Shown here one piece after another: positions 1 to 7,960 of a stretch of 64,000 nucleotides of DNA. Position 1 is the first letter of the stretch, and each line of letters begins with the position of its first letter. Source of the stretch: Microbacteriaceae bacterium (lineage in GTDB: Bacteria; Actinomycetota; Actinomycetes; Actinomycetales; Microbacteriaceae); contig JAHEFZ010000001.1 of assembly GCA_024639935.1 (NCBI GenBank), positions 62,001-126,000 on the forward strand, given 5' to 3'. A model generated the notes under the pieces. That model worked only from the letters and a program-made list of their open reading frames with translations. It searched no databases and was not told the DNA's origin. Both the position numbers and the translations under genes were made by a program.

Positions 1-232
1 ATTGAAAAATTGTTTGGGCGACGAGTTGTCGATTGGTCCACGTGGAGGGTTCGGCGACGTTGTAAGGCAGTTTGCCGTCATCGATAAAACCTGATGACGT
101 CGGAAATGGTGTCGGCTGCGGCGACAATTCACTATTCAACGAGTCCGTTTCCGGGGTAAGACCACATCCGCCTAACGCAAAAACTACGGCGACAGCAATC
201 ACAGTCGCGACGTTTCTAAGGTGTCGCCTCAT
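1..232 (-). CDS. Lipoprotein N-terminus, partial (possibly glycoside hydrolase family 3)
   Basis: This is the first ~77 codons of a minus-strand gene whose 3' part lies outside the window, so it is missing from the ORF track. The start MRRHLRNVATV is followed by a hydrophobic stretch and the lipobox ALGGC, so the product should be lipidated at Cys and anchored outside the membrane. The mature part begins with a Thr/Ser/Pro-rich linker and then WTNRQLVAQTIF, which resembles the opening helix of GH3 beta-N-acetylhexosaminidases. That match is too short to be secure. A TAGGGT -10-like box lies 8 bases before the ATG, suggesting a very short or absent leader. It is co-directional with apbE, 79 bases upstream. 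Confidence 0.7.
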   Translation of the reverse strand, partial: MRRHLRNVATVIAVAVVFALGGCGLTPETDSLNSELSPQPTPFPTSSGFIDDGKLPYNVAEPSTWTNRQLVAQTIFQ

Positions 233-240
233 GAGGCACG

Positions 241-246
241 ACCCTA
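241..246 (-). promoter_or_regulatory. -10 box of the partial lipoprotein gene
   Basis: Read on the minus strand the hexamer is TAGGGT, 8 bases before the ATG at 232. This fits the leaderless TANNNT pattern seen across the window. No clear -35 box is visible. Confidence 0.4.
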
Positions 247-311
247 TCAGTTGCTTAACTTGATTTATGGAAGTGAACGGGCGGTGAACGGTCCATCGAT
301 CAAATAGAAAT

Positions 312-1079
312 TTAGACGCTGGTGAGTGGAGAAAAAGTTTCCTCTGAAATAAGGTTTCTCATCAATGGATTGGCGTGAATCGTCAGGTTTTCATCGACGT
401 ACAGGACGGCATATCCGCGTCGCCCGGCGTTCGTCGCCGCTTCGTGGCCGCCACTCACAATTGACGTTGCCCACACGTCACTCGCAACGATGTCGTCGGA
501 GATTACGGTTGCTCCTATGGTGCGGGTGCCTGTGGTCACCGATCGCCAAATATGCTCCCCGCGGTCGCCTGTTCCACTTGTCGCGATTGCACTCCACACA
601 GAATTCAACTCAACGGTTGCCAAGGTTCCATGGGTATCGATTGGGTGCCCAATTGCAATCGGCCAGATTCGGGTATCGCCCGACACGATTATGTCCCCGC
701 CAAAATTGAGTGAGAAATCGGTAATGCCGTGGGCACGCAAAACAACTGCCCCGGCCGCAATGGCGTCGGCCTTGACTATTCCGGACAGATCTATGACACC
801 GTCGCTTCGATGAGGGGTGAATGCGCCTCCCGTGTCGTTTCGCCATTCGATTGCACGGGCATAGGTGTCTCGAAAGTCGGCGCTCATCGACTCGAGCGTT
901 ATCTCCCCCCGCGCCAAGTGAGATATCGGTGAGTCTTCCCTATACAGCGAATACTCTTGTTCGAGAGAATCAATTACGCGGGCGACACCCTCGACGGCAG
1001 GTCCCCGAGAATGTTCGAACGCATCCGGAATGCGCAATGAGATAACGGTGCCCATCGCCTCCCAGACATCGACGGTCAT
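312..1079 (-). CDS. apbE: FAD:protein FMN transferase (ApbE)
   Basis: 255 aa. ApbE attaches FMN from FAD covalently to a Thr or Ser of extracytoplasmic redox proteins. The protein opens with the family signature EAMGTVISLRI. It also has the Gly-Gly-Asp segment LNFGGDIIVSGD, the SAIATSGTGDRG loop that matches the usual ATSG motif, and a late Asp (SDVWATS) near the metal site. No signal peptide is obvious at this start. The ATG overlaps the stop of the FMN-binding protein gene (ATGA), and that gene follows the ferric-reductase-like gene, so the three form one operon. The target is probably the neighbouring FMN-binding protein, which is inference from context. Confidence 0.92.
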   Translation of the reverse strand: MTVDVWEAMGTVISLRIPDAFEHSRGPAVEGVARVIDSLEQEYSLYREDSPISHLARGEITLESMSADFRDTYARAIEWRNDTGGAFTPHRSDGVIDLSGIVKADAIAAGAVVLRAHGITDFSLNFGGDIIVSGDTRIWPIAIGHPIDTHGTLATVELNSVWSAIATSGTGDRGEHIWRSVTTGTRTIGATVISDDIVASDVWATSIVSGGHEAATNAGRRGYAVLYVDENLTIHANPLMRNLISEETFSPLTSV

Positions 1080-1549
1080 CCGGTGAATCCGGCTTGATCG
1101 AGCGCAGCCTGCGCGGATTGCTTGTATGCCCCGGTCGAAATCGTGGCTCGGGAGACATTCCCGAACTGAACGGTTTGATAGTCAGTCGTGGCCTTCGTGA
1201 GGATTGGAACGACCTGAGCGTTGATCTGGTCGGAGGTTCCATCACCACCAGGGTGCTGCAACGCGGTGGCTGTGGTGATGATGCCACCCTTAATGACAAT
1301 TTCCACCTGCATCGGACCGTACACGGTCTGAACGACGGGCCCGTCGAAGGTGCCGTCCGTCACTGCGGTTGATCCTCCTGCAGTAGAACCTGAGTTCCCC
1401 ACCGAACCATTACCTGGGGTCGAACCAGAGTTAGATGCCGAGTTCTGGCCGGTCGCTGTTCCATCAAGGATTCCAGTTCCGAGAACTATTCCCCCCGCCA
1501 GAACACCCATGGTAGCCATTCCGGTGACAAAAGTTGCTGTTGGTCGCAT
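1076..1549 (-). CDS. FMN-binding domain protein, probable flavinylated extracytoplasmic electron carrier
   Basis: 157 aa from ATG 1549, which has GGAGA 7 bases upstream; the longer ORF start would run into the upstream gene. An N-terminal hydrophobic segment (VTGMATMGVLAGGIVLGTG) looks like a membrane anchor or signal. A Gly/Ser/Thr/Asn-rich linker follows, then a C-terminal FMN_bind domain (about residues 75-157). The expected flavinylation motif SGATxT appears as SRATIST, so the first Gly is replaced by Arg while the acceptor Thr is kept. The domain ends with the usual YKQSAQAAL helix. It lies between the ferric-reductase-like gene and apbE, which suggests that it takes electrons from the membrane flavoprotein and passes them on outside the membrane. 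Confidence 0.85.
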   Translation of the reverse strand: MRPTATFVTGMATMGVLAGGIVLGTGILDGTATGQNSASNSGSTPGNGSVGNSGSTAGGSTAVTDGTFDGPVVQTVYGPMQVEIVIKGGIITTATALQHPGGDGTSDQINAQVVPILTKATTDYQTVQFGNVSRATISTGAYKQSAQAALDQAGFTG

Positions 1550-1560
1550 CGTGATTTCTC

Positions 1561-2934
1561 CTACCAAGCAAATTGTTCGTTGTGGATTCGATGTGGCGGC
1601 ACGCCCGCACTGCGGAGGTCTGCAACGAGAGAATTCATCCACGCGCCCGGACCACAGAGGTAAAAATCAACCTCGGATTGCTTATCGATCAGCGCAGAAA
1701 TGCTTACCCCGCGCTCAGATTCTGCCCACGGCAACCATGGGGTTCGGCGTCCCCGTGGCCCTGTTAGCGAATACACGATTCCCTTCTTGGCGTGCGCGAT
1801 TCGGGTGATCTCGTCCATGAGGAACAATTCAGATTCATTTCGGGCGCGCCCGATAACCGTGAGTTCACCCGGTCGGAAGTCCATGGCTTCCACCAGCGCG
1901 CGGATTGGTGCGAGCCCGATTCCTGAACCGATGAGAGCAACTCGAGAAGTCGTCCGTTCGGATTCTGTGAAAATGCCATAAGGACCTTCAAACCACACCG
2001 CGGTGCCTTGTCGAACGTGTTGCAGCAGGGAGGTCGCATCGCCGAGTTCACGCACGGTGATTCGGATTCGATCATCGGTCGGTGCTGCGGAAATCGAAAA
2101 CGGGTGTGACTCTCGCCAAAGGTAAGGGGCGAGGAATCGCCAGTGGGCGAAGTGCCCCGCTTGGAATCCCGCCGCCGCGAGCTCGCGACCGCGCATCGTG
2201 ATTGACACCGTGCCCGGTCCTTCGACCACCACACTTTCGACGACTAGCGCGTGGCGCACCGAGCGCAGCACGGGGAGGATGATGCGGAAAACCACCGTGC
2301 TTACCGTCGCCACCAGATAGAGCCCTAGCCAATACGCTCGGCCGGCGGTGCCTTCAGCGAACAGGGTTCCTTGGGTGAATTGGTGGAACATCCCGAGGTA
2401 CATCGCGACATAACTCAAGAGGTGGATCGCGTGCCACACACCGTGTGGCAAACGTCTCTTGACCGCAACGAGGCTCGTGATGACGATGAGGACAAAGACG
2501 CCCATCGAAAGGAACGACAAGAGCAGGTCATTGACCCCCAGCATCGTGACAATCTCGCTCCACACGTCTGTGTTGACACGTGATGCGTAGTCGACGATGA
2601 GCGCAGCCATGTGCACGATGAGGAGGTAGAGGACGGGTTTACCCAATTTCTTGTGGAGTTCGAGAGCGCGATCGTGGCCGAAGAGCGAGTCGATAATGGG
2701 CACCCGCGCAGCAAGCACCATCATGACGAGGAAGAGGTTGGTGCCAATGAGCCCAGACACCACCCCTACGCCGTAGGGAAGGGCGACGATGTCAAGGAAA
2801 TTCGTTGCGCCACCGTCAGCAAAGAAAAATGCAACAGCGACGGACGTCGAGAGCGGAACCAGCGCCCCCGTAAAGTCCTGCGCTGTCCAGCGGCGTTTCG
2901 CGTGTCGATCGAATTCGCGTTCTCGTGTGGCCAT
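1561..2934 (-). CDS. Ferric reductase-like transmembrane flavoprotein with FAD/NAD(P)-binding domain
   Basis: 457 aa. The N-terminal ~220 residues hold about six hydrophobic helices with His residues typical of heme b ligation (FGHDRALELHKKLGK, LLIVHMAAL, GVWHAIHLLSY, LGMFHQF). The C-terminal half is a ferredoxin-reductase-type module with the FAD motif HPFSISAAP, the nucleotide motif IGSGIGLAPIRAL and the final FYLCGPGAWM segment. It should move electrons from cytoplasmic NAD(P)H across the membrane through heme. With the FMN-binding protein and ApbE downstream, it is the likely electron input of a flavin-based extracytoplasmic redox chain. Its true acceptor, whether ferric iron, a quinone or a protein, cannot be read from the sequence. 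Confidence 0.88.
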   Translation of the reverse strand: MATREREFDRHAKRRWTAQDFTGALVPLSTSVAVAFFFADGGATNFLDIVALPYGVGVVSGLIGTNLFLVMMVLAARVPIIDSLFGHDRALELHKKLGKPVLYLLIVHMAALIVDYASRVNTDVWSEIVTMLGVNDLLLSFLSMGVFVLIVITSLVAVKRRLPHGVWHAIHLLSYVAMYLGMFHQFTQGTLFAEGTAGRAYWLGLYLVATVSTVVFRIILPVLRSVRHALVVESVVVEGPGTVSITMRGRELAAAGFQAGHFAHWRFLAPYLWRESHPFSISAAPTDDRIRITVRELGDATSLLQHVRQGTAVWFEGPYGIFTESERTTSRVALIGSGIGLAPIRALVEAMDFRPGELTVIGRARNESELFLMDEITRIAHAKKGIVYSLTGPRGRRTPWLPWAESERGVSISALIDKQSEVDFYLCGPGAWMNSLVADLRSAGVPPHRIHNEQFAW

Positions 2935-3011
2935 GTTCTCAATAAACGCGAGTCTGCTGTGAAAATACCTGACGTTTCCTGTGAGAAAACTGAGAGTCTT
3001 TCTGCCGTGCG

Positions 3012-3794
3012 TTAAGCGCGGCCAGACTTCATCAAGCCCTTCGCGACAGAAATGAGATAGCGGCGAGGAACAAATCGTCCCGCCATCGCCAAGACGCGGT
3101 TTGCCGCGCCGACGATGACACTGGGGGCCGGAGACCTCGCGTCAAGAGCCGACATGGCGGTGGCAACAACTTGGTTCGGAGTCATGAGCGCGCTTCCCAT
3201 GGACCTTCCACCAGCGACGTCAAAGAATTCTGTAGCCGTGCCGCCCGGGGACACGGCGAGCGCCGTTACTCCCGTTCCCTGTAATTCGCCCCATAGGCCT
3301 TCGGTGAAAGAGAGCACATAGGCTTTCGTCGCCGCGTATACCGCCATGTTGGGGACCGGTTGGTACGCGGCCACCGACGCAATGTTGATGATTGTTCCAC
3401 GACCGCGCTCGACCATAGGAGCCACGAACAACCTGGATAATTGCGTCAGCGAGACGATGTTGACGTTGATTTCGTCGGCCATACTGTCAAGATCTTCGGT
3501 TACGAATTCGCCGATGCGACCCCACCCCGAATTGTTGACGAGAACGTCAATCGGCGTCTTCCCGACCGCGGTCGCGAGTTTTTTCGCCGCTCCCGGAACC
3601 GAAAGGTCGGAGGCGATCACGCGCACAGTCACACCGTGATCCGCGGTGATTTCTTCGGCCAGTGCGGTTAATCGTTCCGTTCGTCGAGCCGCGATGACAA
3701 GATCGTGGCCGCGCGATGCGAATTCGCGAGCAAACACTGCGCCGATTCCACTGCTTGCCCCGGTTATGAGTGCCGTTGGTCGTTTGTCTGTCAT
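3012..3794 (-). CDS. Short-chain dehydrogenase/reductase (SDR) family oxidoreductase
   Basis: 260 aa, a usual size for a classical SDR. The Rossmann motif TGASSGIGAVFAREF is near the N-terminus. The NNSG stretch corresponds to the NNAG motif, the catalytic Ser falls in INIASVA, and the YAATK motif gives the catalytic Tyr and Lys. The C-terminal region resembles the DltE/YqjQ-type SDRs. The substrate is unknown. It is transcribed divergently from the TetR gene at 3880, with a TAGACT -10 box 6 bases before its ATG, so the TetR protein may control it. Confidence 0.88.
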   Translation of the reverse strand: MTDKRPTALITGASSGIGAVFAREFASRGHDLVIAARRTERLTALAEEITADHGVTVRVIASDLSVPGAAKKLATAVGKTPIDVLVNNSGWGRIGEFVTEDLDSMADEINVNIVSLTQLSRLFVAPMVERGRGTIINIASVAAYQPVPNMAVYAATKAYVLSFTEGLWGELQGTGVTALAVSPGGTATEFFDVAGGRSMGSALMTPNQVVATAMSALDARSPAPSVIVGAANRVLAMAGRFVPRRYLISVAKGLMKSGRA

Positions 3795-3800
3795 TTCGCC

Positions 3801-3873
3801 AGTCTAATCAGAGGACCAACCAGGAAATTCGTCCCACAAATTTCGGAATAATAAACCGAAGTAATGTTAGTAT
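3801..3873. promoter_or_regulatory. Divergent leaderless promoters between SDR and TetR genes
   Basis: On the minus strand TAGACT (3801-3806) lies 6 bases before the SDR ATG. On the plus strand TAGTAT (3868-3873) lies 6 bases before the TetR ATG. Both fit the leaderless pattern found in the window, so each start codon would be at or near the transcription start. Confidence 0.55.
3842..3860. promoter_or_regulatory. Candidate TetR operator (inverted repeat)
   Basis: TTCGG and CCGAA are separated by nine A/T-rich bases, just upstream of the TetR -10 box and inside the divergent intergenic region. Its size and position suit a TetR-family dimer, but the arms are only 5 bases long. Confidence 0.35.
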
Positions 3874-3879
3874 TTTGCC

Positions 3880-4647
3880 ATGGGCCGTCCGCTGAAAGGT
3901 ACGCGACCGATAACCGACCCCACATTGACGAAAGATTTTTGGCTCGAACTATCGGGAATCACCGAGCCATCCCAACGCGAGAAATTCTTGTGGCTGTCAA
4001 TTCATCTCGTTCGCGAGCTTGGCCTCAATCGGTTCAAGGTAACAACAGTCGCACAGATGCTTGGCTATTCGGTGGCAATGGTCAATCATCATTTCGGTTC
4101 ACGCGACGGACTCGTTGCCGAATGCGCAGAACTGGTTCATCAGAACTATTCTCTGGACTTAATTGATGCGACCGAGGCTGCAGAGCGCAATCCACGTTCC
4201 CGACTCGAGGCTTACATTCATGCTCGCGTCGTTTGTGGCCGGAAACTTGGCGGCTGGACACAAGTACTGAATTACCCGTTCCACTCGTTTGAGTCACCCG
4301 AGATTGCGCGCGCGCACTCTGGCGCAGCCTTCGAAAGCAGCTTTTTTCGAAACCTCATGTTCATCACGCAATTGGTTATCGACCTGCAGCAGGGGACTGT
4401 TTCGGAGAATCAACCCGATCGGGAAAAATTCTCGAACGAAATTTTGACGCGGAATCCGAGCGCGATTTTCCACGCGACTAACATCGGTATGGCAACGTCA
4501 GGAGCGGTGATGTGGATGGCGGGACGAATGGATGTTCTCGCTCAGCCACAAGAGTTCGTGGATCTGGCGGATGCGGCCCTCACATGGCAGGTTCAGCACT
4601 TGGTCAACAGCATCACTATCACCGAAAAGGTCGACGCCTCTGCGTAA
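3880..4647 (+). CDS. TetR family transcriptional regulator
   Basis: 255 aa. The N-terminal ~90 residues carry a TetR-type helix-turn-helix: LGLNRFKVTTVAQMLGYS is followed by VNHHFGSRDGLVAEC, matching the usual YYHFGSKEELL element with Asn-His in place of Tyr-Tyr. The C-terminal ligand domain is not recognisable by eye. The ATG has no Shine-Dalgarno sequence; instead TAGTAT sits 6 bases upstream, so the mRNA is probably leaderless. It is divergent from the SDR gene and co-directional with the RidA and acetoacetyl-CoA synthetase genes. It may regulate the SDR gene, itself, or the ketone-body genes. Confidence 0.85.
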   Translation: MGRPLKGTRPITDPTLTKDFWLELSGITEPSQREKFLWLSIHLVRELGLNRFKVTTVAQMLGYSVAMVNHHFGSRDGLVAECAELVHQNYSLDLIDATEAAERNPRSRLEAYIHARVVCGRKLGGWTQVLNYPFHSFESPEIARAHSGAAFESSFFRNLMFITQLVIDLQQGTVSENQPDREKFSNEILTRNPSAIFHATNIGMATSGAVMWMAGRMDVLAQPQEFVDLADAALTWQVQHLVNSITITEKVDASA

Positions 4648-4682
4648 TACTGGGGACTAATCATTGGTGAAAGGGTTCGATA

Positions 4683-5069
4683 ATGGCGGCTGACAAACTA
4701 ATTTCATCGGGTGGTCCGTGGGAGGACACCATTGGCTATTCGCGAGCAACCGTTGCCGGTCCATCGGTTCATGTCTCGGGAACAACGGCGACCGTAAACG
4801 GTGAGCTCCAGCACGCCGGTGACGCCTATGGCCAGACCAAAGTTGCGCTCGGCATAATCACCGCGGCACTCGCCGAGGCCGGTCACTCGGTGGACGACAT
4901 CGTTCGTACCCGCATGTATTTGTCCGACGCTTCCGACATGGAGGCCGTGGGCAAGGCTCACGGTGAGGTTTTTGCCACAATCAAACCGGCTGCGACCATG
5001 ATTGCCGGACTTCAATTCATCAACCCGCACATGCTCGTCGAAATCGAAGTCGACTCGTACAAACCCTGA
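4683..5069 (+). CDS. RidA/YjgF family protein
   Basis: 128 aa, the normal length of a Rid protein. It has the family pattern of a central HVSGTTATVNGELQHAGDAYGQTK region, the helix VDDIVRTRMYLSDASDM and a C-terminal LVEIEVDSYK. The Arg of RTRMYL corresponds to the conserved catalytic Arg position. Rid proteins hydrolyse reactive enamine/imine intermediates, though members of this broader subgroup have varied roles. GAAAGG lies upstream of the ATG. It is 35 bases after the TetR gene and 30 before acetoacetyl-CoA synthetase. Confidence 0.9.
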   Translation: MAADKLISSGGPWEDTIGYSRATVAGPSVHVSGTTATVNGELQHAGDAYGQTKVALGIITAALAEAGHSVDDIVRTRMYLSDASDMEAVGKAHGEVFATIKPAATMIAGLQFINPHMLVEIEVDSYKP

Positions 5070-5099
5070 TCCGTGAGAGCTGCTGGGTAGTATTCGCTC

Positions 5100-6956
5100 A
5101 TGCTCATGGATAGTGCAATCAATCGTCACGGCTTTTCCGGTTTCCGAGAATTACACCAGTGGTCGATTGAGAATCCCGACAACTTCTGGCTCGAGGCGTG
5201 GGACGAATTGGGAATTGTCGGAGTGCGCGGAGAGCGCGCGACGCGAGGGGAAGGCTTCGAAGGGACAGAATGGTTTCCTGACGCTCGACTCAATATTGTT
5301 GACACACTGTTGGCTGGCGATCCGTTGTTTGAGGCGCTGATTTCGTACTCCGAGGATTCGCCGCGACGTTCACTCACGCTTGGGGAACTCCGCGCAGAAG
5401 TCGCAGCCTGCGGATCGGCCCTACGCGCGTCCGGGGTGCACGTTGGCGACCGAGTTGTGGCGTGGACACCGAATGTAATCGAAACAGTGATTTTTGCTCT
5501 TGGCGCACTGTCCATCGGCGCTGTCGTCAGCACGGCATCGACAGATTTTGGTCCGACCGCACTGGTAGATCGGTTCGGCCAGATCGAACCAATCGTCCTC
5601 TTGACGGCGGCATTCGCCCGGTACGGGGGCAAAGAGATCCCCCTTGCCGAATCGATTGCACAGGTGGTCAGTCAATTGCCAACCCTCACGACCGTTGTTG
5701 TGATCGGTGCGACTGACTCGCATTCGACGTGGAATGAGTGGCTTGCACCGCACCACGGTAGCGAGTTGCTGCCCACTCCGCTCTCTTTCAACCACCCGGG
5801 TTTCATTTTGTTTTCGAGCGGAACGACTGGTCGCCCCAAGTGCATTGTTCATTCGGCAGCGGGCGTGTTAATCAAGGTTCTCAGTGAGCAGGGCTATCAC
5901 CTCGATGTGCGATCGGGCGACACCATTCTTTACGCAACCACGTGCGGTTGGATGATGTGGAATTGGTTGTTGTGCGGGCTGGGGCGGGGGGCAACAATCG
6001 TGCTCTGCGACGGTAGCCCTGGGTACCCTGACATTTCCCGCTTGTGGAGAATTGCGCACGACGAACGCTTAACGTTCCTAGGAGTTTCTGCTGCGTTGAT
6101 TGATTCGTGGCGCCGCGCGGCAATTCAACCTCGACATGATTTCGACTTGACCGCACTTCGAACTATCGCGTCCACCGGTTCACCACTTGCGGCGACCGGC
6201 TATGACTGGATTGCCGATGCCGTGTCGAGTGACGTGAAGGTCGCGTCCATCGCCGGTGGCACCGATCTTTGCGGTTGCCTCGTGCTAGGCGTCGATACCG
6301 AGCCGGTCGTGCGCGGTGAAATTCAGGGTCCCGCGTTGGGGCTCGACGTCACCGTATTTCGCGCTGACGGTTCCGAGGCGGAGCGGTCGGAGGAAGGTGA
6401 ACTGGTTTGTCGAACACCTTTCCCCTCGGTCCCGCTGAAGTTTTGGGGGGATGTTGACGGCTCTCGTCGACACGGCGCCTACTTCGACCGCTTTCAGGGG
6501 GTCTGGGCGCACGGGGATTATGCGCGACGAACCGAGGCGGGGGGATTCGAAATCCTTGGTCGTCTCGATGCGACGCTCAACGTCAATGGGGTTCGCATCG
6601 GAACCGCCGAGATTTATCGCGTTGTTTCTTCGATTCCTGGGGTGTTGGAGGCGATGGCGATTGAACAGCCCGATCGTGACAGCGCGCGCGTTGTGTTGTT
6701 CGTGGTCCTCGATCAGCCCCTCACTGACGAGATGGCGGGGCTCATTCGGACCACCCTCCGAACCCAAGCGAGCCCGAGACACGTTCCGGCGATCATCGTC
6801 GACGTTCCTGACCTTCCCCGAACCCGAAGCGGCAAGATGACCGAACTCGCGGTCGCTGACATTGTCACGGGACGCGCTGAGCGTGACACCTCATCGCTAG
6901 CGAACCCCGAATGCCTTCAGTGGTTCAGAGAGTGGGCAGTCGCGTCTAAGCCCTAG
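5100..6956 (+). CDS. aacS: Acetoacetate-CoA ligase (acetoacetyl-CoA synthetase)
   Basis: 618 aa, within the usual range for AacS. An N-terminal ACAS_N-like segment is followed by the AMP-forming domain with the phosphate loop LFSSGTTGRPKCIVHS, the family-typical TTCGWMMWNWLL, the IASTGSPL stretch and the adenylate motif WAHGDYARR. The conserved Lys near the C-terminus is in RTRSGKMTE. It activates acetoacetate with ATP and CoA, which links ketone bodies or PHB-derived acetoacetate to central metabolism. TAGTAT lies 6 bases before the ATG, so it probably has its own leaderless promoter. Its last 11 bases overlap the end of the convergent lacI gene. Confidence 0.93.
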   Translation: MLMDSAINRHGFSGFRELHQWSIENPDNFWLEAWDELGIVGVRGERATRGEGFEGTEWFPDARLNIVDTLLAGDPLFEALISYSEDSPRRSLTLGELRAEVAACGSALRASGVHVGDRVVAWTPNVIETVIFALGALSIGAVVSTASTDFGPTALVDRFGQIEPIVLLTAAFARYGGKEIPLAESIAQVVSQLPTLTTVVVIGATDSHSTWNEWLAPHHGSELLPTPLSFNHPGFILFSSGTTGRPKCIVHSAAGVLIKVLSEQGYHLDVRSGDTILYATTCGWMMWNWLLCGLGRGATIVLCDGSPGYPDISRLWRIAHDERLTFLGVSAALIDSWRRAAIQPRHDFDLTALRTIASTGSPLAATGYDWIADAVSSDVKVASIAGGTDLCGCLVLGVDTEPVVRGEIQGPALGLDVTVFRADGSEAERSEEGELVCRTPFPSVPLKFWGDVDGSRRHGAYFDRFQGVWAHGDYARRTEAGGFEILGRLDATLNVNGVRIGTAEIYRVVSSIPGVLEAMAIEQPDRDSARVVLFVVLDQPLTDEMAGLIRTTLRTQASPRHVPAIIVDVPDLPRTRSGKMTELAVADIVTGRAERDTSSLANPECLQWFREWAVASKP

Positions 6957-7956
6957 TTTTTAAGCGCCCGGTTGTTCCTCGAATCACCAAAGTTGCTGAA
7001 ACATGTTGGCGGACGGCCGGTGCGGTGCGGTTGTTGATTCGATAGAGCATGTGCTGTGCCGCGAGTCGACCAAGGTCGGCAAGTGGTTGTGCGATTGTCG
7101 TGAGGTTGAGTCGTCGCAGGCCACCGATGCTGATTCCGTCGTATCCGATGACCGAGATGTCTTCAGGAACCCGCAGGTTCGAGTTCTCCACCGCGGCAAT
7201 CGCCCCAATTGCGGCGACATCGTTTGCGACGAACAGTGCCGTGGGTGACGATGACAATGCCTCGCAGGCCGCCGCGTACCCTTTTGCATCAGTGAGCCCC
7301 CCGGGCACGACCCGAATGTGTTCCGACAATCCGTGCTGGGTCATTGCCAGCCGGTAGCCATCAGCCCGTGCGTGCGACACCGGATTTTCGCCGCCGTCCA
7401 AGTGCACGATTCGAGAATGTCCTAATTCAACGAGGTGATTCACCGCCAGACGAGCTCCCGCAACATCGTCATTGGAAACGGAGTCCATGTTAGGGACCGC
7501 GATATCGTCACGGGTCACAACGACCGTTGGTACGTCTGCGGCGATGGCCCTAAGGACGGATGCGGGCAGCCGATGTGCGATGAGAACTAGACCTTCAACT
7601 TGGAACTGTAAGAGCGTTTCGATTTCTGCGCGTTCCAGTTCTGGGTCTGCCCCTCCCGAAATCAACATCGTGCTGAAACCGTGTTCACGAACTTCAATTT
7701 GAACCCCGTCGAGTATCTCCGCGAAAACCGGGTTGTGTAGATCGAGGATGAGCACCCCGATGGTGTGGCTTCGGCGAACCGCGAGACTTCTCGCCGCCGC
7801 ATTTCGGCGGTACCCCAATTCGGCAACCGCATCCACGATTCGTTGCCGACTCGCATCACTCACCTTCGTCGATCCCGAAAGGGCCAGCGACACGAGCGAC
7901 TTTGACACGCCGGCTCGGGTCGCGACGTCATTAATGGTGGGGCGGGAGGTCGACAT
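6946..7956 (-). CDS. LacI family regulator, probable repressor of the inositol locus
   Basis: 336 aa. The N-terminal LacI helix-turn-helix reads TINDVATRAGVSKSLVSLAL, with the hinge helix near GYRRNAAARSL. A periplasmic-binding-protein-like domain follows from HTIGVLILDLHN to the C-terminus. It lies 4 bases downstream of iolG on the same strand and is therefore co-transcribed with it. A good LacI-type palindrome lies upstream of the divergent iolE, so an inositol-derived effector and control of both operons are likely. This is inference. Well-known inositol repressors of other bacteria are DeoR or GntR types, but LacI members appear in actinobacterial sugar loci. Confidence 0.9.
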   Translation of the reverse strand: MSTSRPTINDVATRAGVSKSLVSLALSGSTKVSDASRQRIVDAVAELGYRRNAAARSLAVRRSHTIGVLILDLHNPVFAEILDGVQIEVREHGFSTMLISGGADPELERAEIETLLQFQVEGLVLIAHRLPASVLRAIAADVPTVVVTRDDIAVPNMDSVSNDDVAGARLAVNHLVELGHSRIVHLDGGENPVSHARADGYRLAMTQHGLSEHIRVVPGGLTDAKGYAAACEALSSSPTALFVANDVAAIGAIAAVENSNLRVPEDISVIGYDGISIGGLRRLNLTTIAQPLADLGRLAAQHMLYRINNRTAPAVRQHVSATLVIRGTTGRLKTRA

Positions 7957-7960
7957 CGGC

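Noticed and set aside
2611-3015. 134-residue plus-strand ORF over the ferric-reductase start
   Set aside because: It is antisense to a well-supported gene, has a composition typical of a shadow frame (charged, D/E/H-rich) and no start signal.
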